Assembly: GCF_030403435.1 (NCBI RefSeq)
Contig: NZ_JAUEPH010000003.1
Location: 124,001 to 188,000, forward strand
Length of the DNA: 64,000 bases
Direction: 5' to 3'
Origin: Algoriphagus sediminis
GTDB lineage: Bacteria > Bacteroidota > Bacteroidia > Cytophagales > Cyclobacteriaceae
The translations under genes and the position numbers were made by a program. The notes under the pieces were generated by a model that did no database searches, was not told the DNA's origin, and worked only from the letters and a program-made list of their open reading frames with translations. This document shows, one piece after another, positions 9,875 to 18,365 of the stretch (position 1 is its first letter; every line of letters starts with the position of its first letter).

Positions 9875-10732
9875 ATGACCCCAGAATATATTACCGAGCA
9901 GTCCCTGCAAGAATTCATCCAAGCCGCTTTTCGAGAGGACATAGGGCCTGGTGATTTTTCTTCATTGGGTTCTATTCCAGAAGGAACTCAGGGTAAAGCA
10001 CAGCTACTGATAAAAGGTGATGGAATTATTGCTGGGGTGGAAATGGCAAAAAGAATTTTTCATGCCTTTGATCCTGAACTTCGTGTAGAAATATTGATTC
10101 AAGATGGAAAAGAGGTCCGTTTTGGGGATGTTGGTTTAAAAGTTTATGGAAAGGCCACTTCCATCCTTTCTTCCGAAAGGCTGGTGCTGAACTGCATGCA
10201 GCGAATGAGCGGAATCGCTACAATAACTCACCGTCTTACCCAGAAAATCCTCCATACCAAGGCTCGCCTCATGGACACCAGAAAAACTACCCCAAATTTC
10301 AGGCTTATGGAAAAGTGGGCTGTAGCCATCGGAGGGGGACTTAATCATCGTTTTGCTCTTTATGACATGGTCATGCTTAAGGATAACCATGTAGACTTTG
10401 CCGGAGGCATAAGCAAAGCAGTGAACAGCACAGTGGATTTTTTAAAAGAAAAAGGGCTGAACCTGAAAATAGAGGTGGAGACCCGAACTCTGGAGGAAGT
10501 TCATGAGGCAGCATCACTTCCTCAGGTAGACTGCATCATGCTCGACAATATGGACTATGCCACCATGCGCGAAGCAGTTAAAATTATAAATGGAAGAGCA
10601 AAAACTGAGGCATCCGGTGGAATAACTGAAGAAACTCTGGTAGATGTCGCAGAATGTGGGGTGGACTACATTTCTATGGGAGCCTTGACCCATTCAGTGA
10701 AAAGTATGGACATCAGTCTTAAGGCTTTCTAA
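9875..10732 (+). CDS. nadC: Nicotinate-nucleotide diphosphorylase (carboxylating), quinolinate phosphoribosyltransferase
   Basis: Converts quinolinate and PRPP to nicotinate mononucleotide in de novo NAD synthesis. 285 residues, full length. Hallmarks: FREDIGPGDFSS at the N-terminus, RMSGIAT and MDTRKTTPNFR in the active site, HRFALYDMVMLKDNH in the centre, and the C-terminal phosphate-binding region EASGGITEE with DYISMGALTHS. nadA and nadB are not in the window. Its TAA shares bases with the corA TAG on the other strand (CTAA). Confidence 0.97.
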   Translation: MTPEYITEQSLQEFIQAAFREDIGPGDFSSLGSIPEGTQGKAQLLIKGDGIIAGVEMAKRIFHAFDPELRVEILIQDGKEVRFGDVGLKVYGKATSILSSERLVLNCMQRMSGIATITHRLTQKILHTKARLMDTRKTTPNFRLMEKWAVAIGGGLNHRFALYDMVMLKDNHVDFAGGISKAVNSTVDFLKEKGLNLKIEVETRTLEEVHEAASLPQVDCIMLDNMDYATMREAVKIINGRAKTEASGGITEETLVDVAECGVDYISMGALTHSVKSMDISLKAF

Positions 10733-11838
10733 AACCATTTTTTCCAGCGGAAATAGAGGAGCATTCCCATAACTGCCACAAACATTCCACCTAAGACATA
10801 AAAATACCCGTTTCTCAAATGCAGCTCCGGCATATTTTCGAAATTCATCCCATAGACACCCGCCACGAAGCTTAGAGGAATAAAAATGGTCGAAATGACG
10901 GTAAGTACCTTCATTATCTGATTCATTTTATTCGAAAGGATATTCATGCATAAGTCCAAAAGGCTTCCCGAAAAATCTCTAAACCCATCTAGCAATTCTA
11001 TTACCTGGGTGATGTTTTCATGTAAATCTTGCAAAAAGGGGTGAATTTCCTGAGATACATGAGGGCCCTCGTGTTTTTGGAAAACCACACTAACCTCCCG
11101 GAGCGGATAGATCGCTTTTCGAATAGCCATCAATTGTTTCCTTTGAAAATAAATTCGATTTAGGGTTTCATCCCCCGCATTATTAATTGCCGCTTCCTCA
11201 AGGTCCTCCAGACGACTACCAATCCCCTCCAAAACCACAAAGTAGGAGTCAATAATGGAGTCAAGTAGGGCATACAGTAAGTAATCTGATCCTCTTTTTC
11301 TAATATTTCCAATCGAATTTTCCAGCCTACCCCGAACATAATTAAAAACATCGCCTTCACGCTCCTGAAAAGTAATCACCAGATCTTGTCTGAGAAGAAA
11401 ACTCACTTGTTCTACATCCAAGGCATCTCCTTCAGGTTCCTTCCTGATCATCTTTACAGAGACATAAAGATAGTCTTCCACGACCTCCATTTTTGGTCTC
11501 TGGTCCACATCCAGAATATCCTCCATAGTAAGCTTATTGATGGAGAAAATCTGCCTTATTTCTTCTAAGGTTTCGATGTCGTGAAGGCCATCTACATCAA
11601 TCCACGTCACCTTTTTCCTATTTTCTAGAACGTTCGGAAGCTCCTTCAGGCTGATCTTTTTTTGCTCATAGAACTCCTCATCGTAATGAGTCAACTCAAT
11701 GGTGACATCTTCGATTTTCTTCTTCCCAGTGAACACCATGGATCCTGGTGGAAGTCCAATCTTTGATCCTTTCTTTTGGGGGAAAAGATTAATTTTTGGG
11801 ATCAGGTGTCTGCTCAAAAATGGTTTTTTCTTACTCAT
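10729..11838 (-). CDS. corA: Magnesium/cobalt transporter CorA
   Basis: Pentameric inner-membrane divalent cation channel. 369 residues: a cytoplasmic alpha/beta funnel domain, long helices, then two C-terminal transmembrane segments. The family signature YGMNFENMP closes the first membrane helix near residue 330, and the protein ends with the typical basic tail (RWKKWF). Translationally coupled to queG: its start codon lies eight bases inside the queG 3' end. Mg2+ versus Co2+ or Ni2+ preference cannot be read from sequence. Confidence 0.94.
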   Translation of the reverse strand: MSKKKPFLSRHLIPKINLFPQKKGSKIGLPPGSMVFTGKKKIEDVTIELTHYDEEFYEQKKISLKELPNVLENRKKVTWIDVDGLHDIETLEEIRQIFSINKLTMEDILDVDQRPKMEVVEDYLYVSVKMIRKEPEGDALDVEQVSFLLRQDLVITFQEREGDVFNYVRGRLENSIGNIRKRGSDYLLYALLDSIIDSYFVVLEGIGSRLEDLEEAAINNAGDETLNRIYFQRKQLMAIRKAIYPLREVSVVFQKHEGPHVSQEIHPFLQDLHENITQVIELLDGFRDFSGSLLDLCMNILSNKMNQIMKVLTVISTIFIPLSFVAGVYGMNFENMPELHLRNGYFYVLGGMFVAVMGMLLYFRWKKWF

Positions 11839-12766
11839 TCTTCAGAAAATTAACATTTCTCTTTAGTCCGGCAAACTTTGTTCGCTTCAGAGGAGACTTT
11901 TTGAATACCTTTCCAAAGGTCTCTTCTGTCATTTCCTCCCAATCCTTATTGGAAAAAGACTTTAACTCCTCCGGGGGAGAAAATTTTGGCTGAGTGTGGG
12001 TTTTAGAAAAGCGATTCCAGGGGCATACATCCTGGCAGATATCGCAGCCAAAAGCCCAGTTTCCCATTTTGCCCTTGAACTCAGTGGGTATTTCTTCCTT
12101 CAACTCAATTGTCAGATAGGAAATGCAACGGGAGGCATCTATCACCTCAGGTTCCACAATAGCATCAGTAGGACAGGCATCGATACATCGTGTACAAGTG
12201 CCACAAAAATCCCCTATGAATGGAGGGTCAGGCTGAACCTCAAGATCAATAATCAGCTCAGCCAAAAAGAAGAAGCTTCCCTGTTCCTTAGAAAGCAAAA
12301 GACTGTTTTTACCAATCCATCCTATACCCGCCTTTTGTGCCCATTGACGTTCCATCACAGGAGCCGAATCCACAAAAACTCTTCCCGAAAATTCCCCAAT
12401 TTCTTCTTGTAGCTCTTTCAAAAAAGTCTTTAAAAGATCTTTGATCACGAAATGATAGTCTTCACCGTAGGCATATTTGGCAAGCTTAATATCCTTTTGC
12501 CCTTCGGGCAAAGCTTCCTCCGGAAAATAAGAATAGGCAAGAGAAACCACCGTTTTGGCTCCCTCCACAAGCTTGGTTGGATCAAGCCTTTTATCAAAGT
12601 GATTGGCCAGATAGGCCATTTTCCCATGGTAATTTCTATTCAGCCATTCCTCCAACTTAGGAGCTTCTCCTTCTAAAAATTCAGCTTTGGCTATGCCGCA
12701 AAAATCAAAGCCTAAGGCCTTGGCCTTGGATTTAATATGTGCCGCATATTCCTGAGGTCTAATCAT
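11831..12766 (-). CDS. queG: Epoxyqueuosine reductase QueG
   Basis: Last step of queuosine synthesis in tRNA, a cobalamin-dependent iron-sulfur enzyme. 311 residues with the N-terminal DUF1730 region, then two 4Fe-4S cysteine sets: [16 protein letters not shown] and [12 protein letters not shown], with a further Cys in RCISYLT. It is shorter than the roughly 370-residue enterobacterial protein because the C-terminal HEAT-like extension is missing, which I believe is usual in Bacteroidota. Upstream gene of the queG-corA pair. Confidence 0.95.
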   Translation of the reverse strand: MIRPQEYAAHIKSKAKALGFDFCGIAKAEFLEGEAPKLEEWLNRNYHGKMAYLANHFDKRLDPTKLVEGAKTVVSLAYSYFPEEALPEGQKDIKLAKYAYGEDYHFVIKDLLKTFLKELQEEIGEFSGRVFVDSAPVMERQWAQKAGIGWIGKNSLLLSKEQGSFFFLAELIIDLEVQPDPPFIGDFCGTCTRCIDACPTDAIVEPEVIDASRCISYLTIELKEEIPTEFKGKMGNWAFGCDICQDVCPWNRFSKTHTQPKFSPPEELKSFSNKDWEEMTEETFGKVFKKSPLKRTKFAGLKRNVNFLKNE

Positions 12767-12833
12767 TCGTTACCGTTGGTTTATGCAAAATACCAACAAA
12801 AACTTCCCAGGAAAAATTGAAATGAAGCAACAC

Positions 12834-13106
12834 TCAGCCAGAGATAACTACTGTAGCCTGACCTGCAATGGCTTCTGCCCCAGAAATTGTGGAATCTCCC
12901 GTTCTTATAGATGGTTTTCCTTCTATCAATACGGTAGCGCTGCCGGTAACAAAGTCACTAACTGGTGGTTTGTTAGGCAATTTTGAGGTAGCGGAATCAC
13001 CGACTATCGCTGCTGGCTTACCCTCGATAAGTACTGTCGGTGCGCCTGTCCCGACCACCATTCCTCCCTCATTGGTTGGATCAGAAATTCTTACTGCTGT
13101 AGACAT
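12834..13106 (-). CDS. PAAR-domain spike tip protein
   Basis: 90 residues made almost wholly of a PAAR domain: small, glycine- and threonine-rich, with repeated VLIEGKP units and the GKPAAIVGD element that gives the family its name. PAAR proteins form the zinc-stabilised sharp tip on VgrG-type spikes of type VI secretion and extracellular contractile injection systems. It follows the spike gene by two bases. There is no C-terminal toxin extension, so any cargo would be encoded elsewhere. Confidence 0.88.
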   Translation of the reverse strand: MSTAVRISDPTNEGGMVVGTGAPTVLIEGKPAAIVGDSATSKLPNKPPVSDFVTGSATVLIEGKPSIRTGDSTISGAEAIAGQATVVISG

Positions 13107-13108
13107 GG

Positions 13109-14794
13109 TTAATTGATTTGAACTAGCGAACCTTGGATACGGGTAATTGCATTGGATTTTAATTCTGCACTCGCACCACCAATCAAACTTATTTCAGCAT
13201 CAGAGTTTGCAGAAATATTAACTCCGTTAATAGTGATGTCCCCCGTTGCAGACAGATTTAAATCTGACTGACTGGAAATGGTAATTCCATTAGAATCCAT
13301 GGTTAGGCGATTTCCTGATTGATCTTCCAGCAATACGCCTTCATCCTGAGATATTGACACTTTATTCCCTTCTGTTGTTTCAAGCTTAATTGCTCCGGCT
13401 TCATCATCAAATGTCATTTTCAAGCCGCTTTTGGTAAAAATGCCCTTTATATCCAATCCTTCACTGTCCGAAATAGGGCTTGGCTTAGCTTCACTGTGTA
13501 AGCCTCCAATAACTACTGGGTTTTGAAGAGATCCTCCTAGGAAGGATATCAAGACTTCATCACCAATGTCTGGTCTAAAAAGCAAACCCTTATTGGTACC
13601 AGCTCCTGTGGAGGTCAGACGAGCCCAAATACCAGAAGCATCGTCTCCTACCGAAGGAATTTTTACTTTGACAGCATGACCTTCTCCTCCTTCCACTTCT
13701 GTGACGACACCTATATGTATCCCACCTATGGAAGTTTCAGGCTCTTGATATTCCTGAATATCCAGTCCGATTGAAATCGTACTATTCCATTTGCCATCCT
13801 CAATTTCATGCTCTACACCATTTACGAATACCGTCTGGCTAAGGTACTTTCCGAAACCGTCAAGCTTTACATAGTCTCCTGAATTCAACAGAGCATTTCC
13901 CTGGATCTCCACGAAACCCCTAATTCTAGATAGCCATTTCTCTGAAAGCTCAGCCTCCAAGGTATAATCCAATTCTTCCTGACTCAGATATGGGTCATTG
14001 ATGATATTCAATTCTTCCGATCCTATAAACTTGGCCAATTGGACTTGAACCTTATCTCTGGATCTTATTGTTGATTCGGTCATTTCCTGGTCCTGTATAT
14101 TCCAAACCTTTCCCTTCAATTCTTCTGCCTGTGGTTCAGAATCCAGGGTTAATTCATGGTTATTTACTTTTTTTGAATTAATCTCAAGTGAAGGTTCAGC
14201 TCTATAATTAATCTTATTTACAGTCACCTTCCCTTCTTTCACACCCACGTAGCAGGCATTTCTTTTGGCTCGCTCCAGTATAAAGGACCAATCAGTTTGG
14301 TTCAATTGAGTTACATTTTCGTGAACGAATTCCATTCCTTGGATGGAGTGAGCTTGTAAAGAATATTTACTTAAAATATTATCCACGATGTCCTTATCAT
14401 TTAGATCGTAAAAACTATGACTGGAAGGACCAGCATCCAGTCTAAAAGTCGAATCTTTGAGTTGGACCTGAAGAACATTTCTTTTATTATCTGAAAAAGA
14501 CTTGTGACTAAGTACCACACCTTTAAATAATACTTCTTCGTTGGAATTATATCCTGCTTTAATTTCCCACTCTGCTCCAAATAGAAACTCTTCAGATTCA
14601 CTCAACTTGAAGTTTTGGTTTTGAAACTCCACAAAGGCTATAGGAATCTCATTGATGAAATTGAAGGTCCGGACGCTCAAAATCCTAAGCTGACTAGACA
14701 AGATTTGACCATTGCTGGAAATGGTAAAAGTAGGTGCGCTTCTGGTAGCCAATGGGGTCCGAATAGGGGTGGAGGTAATTCTTCTTTTTGACAT
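13109..14794 (-). CDS. VgrG/gp5-gp27-like spike protein of a contractile injection system
   Basis: 561 residues. The N-terminal ~350 residues resemble the gp27/phage late-control-D fold, residues ~360-440 the gp5 OB-fold (GIHIGVVTEVEGG, KVKIPSVGDDASGIWARL, FRPDIGDEVLISFLGG), and the C-terminus is a run of short beta-strand repeats expected of a triple-stranded beta-helix (SGNRLTMDSNGITIS, then DLNLSATGDITING). This architecture fits Bacteroidota T6SS-iii VgrG or an eCIS Afp8/Pvc8 spike. No sheath, tube, baseplate or ATPase gene is in the window, so this is an orphan spike pair with PAAR. Composition is like its neighbours. Confidence 0.88.
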   Translation of the reverse strand: MSKRRITSTPIRTPLATRSAPTFTISSNGQILSSQLRILSVRTFNFINEIPIAFVEFQNQNFKLSESEEFLFGAEWEIKAGYNSNEEVLFKGVVLSHKSFSDNKRNVLQVQLKDSTFRLDAGPSSHSFYDLNDKDIVDNILSKYSLQAHSIQGMEFVHENVTQLNQTDWSFILERAKRNACYVGVKEGKVTVNKINYRAEPSLEINSKKVNNHELTLDSEPQAEELKGKVWNIQDQEMTESTIRSRDKVQVQLAKFIGSEELNIINDPYLSQEELDYTLEAELSEKWLSRIRGFVEIQGNALLNSGDYVKLDGFGKYLSQTVFVNGVEHEIEDGKWNSTISIGLDIQEYQEPETSIGGIHIGVVTEVEGGEGHAVKVKIPSVGDDASGIWARLTSTGAGTNKGLLFRPDIGDEVLISFLGGSLQNPVVIGGLHSEAKPSPISDSEGLDIKGIFTKSGLKMTFDDEAGAIKLETTEGNKVSISQDEGVLLEDQSGNRLTMDSNGITISSQSDLNLSATGDITINGVNISANSDAEISLIGGASAELKSNAITRIQGSLVQIN

Positions 14795-14901
14795 AAGACT
14801 AAAAGTTATGATTTACTTGTGCAATAAAGAGAACGCACATTGGCCTTAATCTACCTCATAAAAAACTGAAAGTCAATAGTTTAAAAAAGGGTTCTCCAAG
14901 A

Positions 14902-15123
14902 TCAGAGATCTGTATTTTTCCGATCCTGATAAAATTGCTCATCGAAAGTTTCCTTGATTTCCACCGGGGCTACTAGCACGGACCAAACCATCCAGATCAC
15001 TAAAAAGGGAGAAATCAGAAACATAAGCCAGATTAAGAACATGCTAAGTTCAAACTGAATCAAAGTTGTAAAAACGATCAGTGCGCCAGTAACAATTCCG
15101 ACGACAGTCTTATAGTTGGTCAT
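14902..15123 (-). CDS. Small membrane protein of unknown function
   Basis: 73 residues with two hydrophobic segments (about 7-22 and 27-50) and an acidic, polar tail (KETFDEQFYQDRKNTDL). No family recognised. It is upstream of the spike gene on the same strand with a 107-base gap and divergent from the VWA gene, so a link to the spike pair is possible but unsupported. The hydrophobic pattern and clean ATG favour a real gene over chance. Confidence 0.5.
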   Translation of the reverse strand: MTNYKTVVGIVTGALIVFTTLIQFELSMFLIWLMFLISPFLVIWMVWSVLVAPVEIKETFDEQFYQDRKNTDL

Positions 15124-15182
15124 ATTTTCATTTATTTAATGCAAGAGATAAACTCGTTAGCACTAAAACTTGTTATGAGCGC

Positions 15183-16283
15183 ATGAAAGGATTTCGCTTT
15201 TCGAAATACACTCCACCGAAAGACCCTGGCAAAAACACCTTTGAAAATTTATTGAAGATTTTCCTTCAGTTGGTCACTATGACCGGAGGTGATGTGGCTG
15301 AGGCACTTAACTGGCTGACCAATCTGGATAATCAGTATAATCTCACCAATCCGAATTATGGAATTGGCGATTTTATCGACGACCTAAAGGACAAAGGCTA
15401 CCTCACTGAAGAAAGCCCTGAAGGAGAGTTTAAGATTACCGGAAAAGCAGAGCAGAGTATCAGAAAATCCGCCTTGGAAGAAATTTTTGGAAAACTTAAG
15501 CGTGGAAAATCCGGTCAGCACAAGACGACTCATACCGGGCTGGGAGAGGAGAGAGGTACCGATAGGAGAGCCTATGAATTTGGAGACAATCTGGACCAGA
15601 TCGCATTGACGGATTCTTTGAGAAATGCCCAGGTAAACCATGGTTTTTCCGGAGATTATCTGCTCACAGAGAGCGACCTGGAAATTCAGGAGACTGAATT
15701 TAGATCACAGACCTCCACGGTATTGATGATTGACATATCTCATTCCATGATTCTGTATGGTGAGGATAGAATTACTCCTGCTAAAAAAGTTGCTATGGCT
15801 TTGGCGGAGCTTATTAAAACCCGATACCCAAAGGATACCCTGGATATTATCGTCTTCGGAAATGATGCCTGGCAGATTGAAATCAAAGATCTTCCCTATT
15901 TGCAGGTGGGACCTTATCATACGAATACCGTGGCCGGACTGGAACTTGCAATGGATTTGCTCCGAAGGAGAAAAAACCCAAACAAGCAGATTTTCATGAT
16001 TACTGATGGAAAGCCGACCTGCCTGAAAGTAGGGATTAAGTATTACAAAAACAGCTTTGGCATAGACAGCAAAATCTTAAATGAGACTCTAAAGCTTGCT
16101 GCTCAATGTAGAAAGCTCAAAATACCGGTAACCACCTTCATGATTGCTTCAGACCCTTATCTGAAGGAGTTTGTGAAAGAGTTTACCAAAGTAAATAATG
16201 GCAATGCCTACTATTCCAGCCTGAAAGGATTAGGCGATTTAATTTTTGAAGACTACAGAAGAAACCGAACAAAGCGCTTTTAA
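15183..16283 (+). CDS. VWA-domain protein, partner of the downstream AAA+ ATPase
   Basis: 366 residues. The C-terminal half is a von Willebrand A domain with an intact MIDAS metal site: DISHS at residues 184-188, the threonine region TNTVAG, and ITDGKPT. The first ~170 residues are helical and charged with no named domain. It is two bases upstream of a MoxR/Mg-chelatase-type ATPase gene, a classic VWA-ATPase pairing in which the VWA protein acts as adaptor for substrate remodelling. Client unknown. No signal peptide, so cytoplasmic. Confidence 0.87.
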   Translation: MKGFRFSKYTPPKDPGKNTFENLLKIFLQLVTMTGGDVAEALNWLTNLDNQYNLTNPNYGIGDFIDDLKDKGYLTEESPEGEFKITGKAEQSIRKSALEEIFGKLKRGKSGQHKTTHTGLGEERGTDRRAYEFGDNLDQIALTDSLRNAQVNHGFSGDYLLTESDLEIQETEFRSQTSTVLMIDISHSMILYGEDRITPAKKVAMALAELIKTRYPKDTLDIIVFGNDAWQIEIKDLPYLQVGPYHTNTVAGLELAMDLLRRRKNPNKQIFMITDGKPTCLKVGIKYYKNSFGIDSKILNETLKLAAQCRKLKIPVTTFMIASDPYLKEFVKEFTKVNNGNAYYSSLKGLGDLIFEDYRRNRTKRF

Positions 16284-16285
16284 GC

Positions 16286-17812
16286 ATGGACTACCAAAAC
16301 ATCAAAACTGAAGACCTCCTAAAAATAAAAACCTTGGGGCAACTCAAAGCCGCTGGTTACCAACCCAAAAGCATTAAAGAAGAACTTCGCGAGAATCTGA
16401 TCAAAAAGATTCGGGCAAATGAAAATGTTTTTGAAGGAATCTGGGGATATGAGGATACCGTGATTCCTGACATCGAACGTGCTATTTTATCCCGCCATAA
16501 TATTAATCTTCTAGGCCTTCGGGGTCAGGCAAAAACAAGAATTGCAAGGATGATGACTCAATTACTGGATGAGTATGTCCCGGTAGTATTCGGTTCAGAG
16601 CTGAATGATGATCCCTTACAGCCCTTGACTCACTTTGCTCATGACCTGATCGAAGAGAAAGGTGATGACACGCTTATCACCTGGTGGCATAGAAATGATC
16701 GATACACCGAAAAACTCGCTACACCGGATGTTTCGGTTGCCGATTTGATTGGTGATGTAGATCCGATTAAAGCTGCAACTCTTAAGCTTTCTTATGATGA
16801 CGAGAGAGTGATTCATTATGGATTGGTCCCACGATCGCATCGGTCTATTTTCGTGATCAATGAATTACCTGATCTTCAAGCGAGAATCCAGGTGGCTCTA
16901 TTCAATATTCTCCAAGAAGGAGACATTCAAATCAGAGGCTTTAAGCTTCGCTTACCTTTGGATATCCAATTTGTCTTTACAGCAAATCCTGAGGATTATA
17001 CAAACCGGGGAAGCATCGTAACCCCACTTAAGGATAGAATAGAAAGTCAGATCATCACGCATTACCCTAAGTCGATTGAGATTGGGAAGAAGATTACCGA
17101 GCAGGAAGCGAATTTGGACGGAAAGCCTCTTTCCAATATTCATGTTCCGGAGCTGATGCGCGATTTGATCGAACAGATCGCTATCGAAGCCCGAGGCTCA
17201 GAGTATGTTGACGAAAAAAGCGGGGTTTCCGCTAGACTCACGATTTCAGCTTATGAAAATCTGATTTCTGCGGCTGAGCGAAGAATGCTCAAGAACGGCG
17301 AAAGCAATACCATTACCCGTGTAGCGGACCTGATTGGCGTGATTCCGGCCATTACTGGCAAAGTTGAGCTCGTCTATGAAGGCGAACAGGAAGGTGCTGG
17401 ATTGGTGGCTTACAATTTAATTGGCAAGGCCATCCGGTCGCAATTCGTGAATTACTTCCCAAGTCCAGAGCAAAAGAAAAAAGAAAAAGAAGGCAATCCA
17501 TACGTCCTGCCTCTTTCATGGTTTGGCGAGGGAAATTCACTGGATATTTTGGCATCGCAATCAGACAAAGAATACAAAAGCGCCCTCCTACAGGTTCCGG
17601 GATTAGAAGAAGTGGTTACCCAACTGGTGACTGATCTACCAGAAAAGGAGAAGGAGTTTTTTATGGAATTTGCGCTGCATGGGCTGGCGGAATATTCACA
17701 GCTCAGCAAGAGCCTGCTGGATACTGGCCTTCAGTTTAAGGACTTGTTTAGCTCCATGTTCAACATGGGCATGGGGGATGATGATGACTTTGATGAGGAT
17801 TCATTGAATTGA
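16286..17812 (+). CDS. MoxR/magnesium chelatase ChlI-like AAA+ ATPase
   Basis: 508 residues. Walker A is GLRGQAKTR (residues 77-85), unusual in having RGQAKT instead of GxxGxGKT; Walker B is FVINELPDL. The insert FKLRLPLDIQFVFTANPEDY matches the helix-2 insert and sensor 1 asparagine of the MoxR/ChlI group. The acidic C-terminus (GDDDDFDEDS) is notable. It follows the VWA gene directly and is almost certainly co-expressed. Often auto-annotated as magnesium chelatase, but nothing here indicates chlorophyll chemistry; a chaperone-like role is more likely. Confidence 0.88.
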   Translation: MDYQNIKTEDLLKIKTLGQLKAAGYQPKSIKEELRENLIKKIRANENVFEGIWGYEDTVIPDIERAILSRHNINLLGLRGQAKTRIARMMTQLLDEYVPVVFGSELNDDPLQPLTHFAHDLIEEKGDDTLITWWHRNDRYTEKLATPDVSVADLIGDVDPIKAATLKLSYDDERVIHYGLVPRSHRSIFVINELPDLQARIQVALFNILQEGDIQIRGFKLRLPLDIQFVFTANPEDYTNRGSIVTPLKDRIESQIITHYPKSIEIGKKITEQEANLDGKPLSNIHVPELMRDLIEQIAIEARGSEYVDEKSGVSARLTISAYENLISAAERRMLKNGESNTITRVADLIGVIPAITGKVELVYEGEQEGAGLVAYNLIGKAIRSQFVNYFPSPEQKKKEKEGNPYVLPLSWFGEGNSLDILASQSDKEYKSALLQVPGLEEVVTQLVTDLPEKEKEFFMEFALHGLAEYSQLSKSLLDTGLQFKDLFSSMFNMGMGDDDDFDEDSLN

Positions 17813-17871
17813 TTGGCTTGCCAGGTTGAGCGCCTGCCTTTTAGTTCGGAAGGTAATGGAAATGTGATTAA

Positions 17872-17896
17872 ACTTCGACTCTGCTCAGTCCGACAT
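17872..17896. repeat. Single copy of a CTTCGACT..GCTCAG intergenic repeat
   Basis: ACTTCGACTCTGCTCAGTCC followed by GACAT lies between convergent genes. From memory this resembles the short element CTTCGACT-CGCTCAG-GACA that recurs in intergenic DNA of many Bacteroidota, often as facing halves. Only one half is visible here. Its count in the genome is the needed check. Confidence 0.4.
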
Positions 17897-17928
17897 GCGG
17901 TAGGAAGGGAAGCATCTAAATTTTAAAA

Positions 17929-18291
17929 TCACCTTAGTAAAACCAGAACGATCCCGATAAGGGCAGGTAATCCCTGCACCCAGAATATTTTCTTGCTTGC
18001 GGTAAGAGCACCAAAAATTCCTGCTACCAAAACACAGCCAAGGAAAAATAGAGCTACGTTTCGGGACCATTCAGGATCTGAGATCAAAAGACTCCAAATT
18101 AACCCAGCAACCAGGAAGCCATTGTACAAGCCCTGATTGGCTGCCAGGGATTTCGTTTTTGGGAAAAGCTCCTTAGGAAACTGCCTGAAAATTTTTCTGC
18201 CTGTGGTTTCCCAGGCAAACATCTCGAAGTACAAAAAATAGGCGTGTAGCGATGCTACAATGATGATTACAATTTGGCTGGCAATCTCCAT
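17929..18291 (-). CDS. DUF1304-family membrane protein
   Basis: 120 residues with four hydrophobic segments and the DUF1304 pattern: a short helix with LHAYFLYFEMFAWE near the N-terminus, NQGLYNGFLVAGLIW in the middle and a C-terminal helix ending LVLLR. Members are small integral membrane proteins of unknown function. It is transcribed alone, convergent with the ATPase gene and divergent from the rRNA methyltransferase gene. Confidence 0.8.
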   Translation of the reverse strand: MEIASQIVIIIVASLHAYFLYFEMFAWETTGRKIFRQFPKELFPKTKSLAANQGLYNGFLVAGLIWSLLISDPEWSRNVALFFLGCVLVAGIFGALTASKKIFWVQGLPALIGIVLVLLR

Positions 18292-18365
18292 AAGTAGTTT
18301 TCTTTCAAATTACGATTAATCAAGGAAAGTTAATGCCGAAAACAAAGATCATTTAACTTTAGCCT

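Noticed and set aside
11996..12412. 138-codon plus-strand frame opposite queG
   Set aside because: It mirrors the cysteine-cluster region of queG, which is unmistakably the real gene; the antisense product has no recognisable pattern.
16286..17812. Magnesium chelatase for (bacterio)chlorophyll synthesis
   Set aside because: No bch/chl genes nearby and the ATPase family is broad; a VWA-linked chaperone role fits better.
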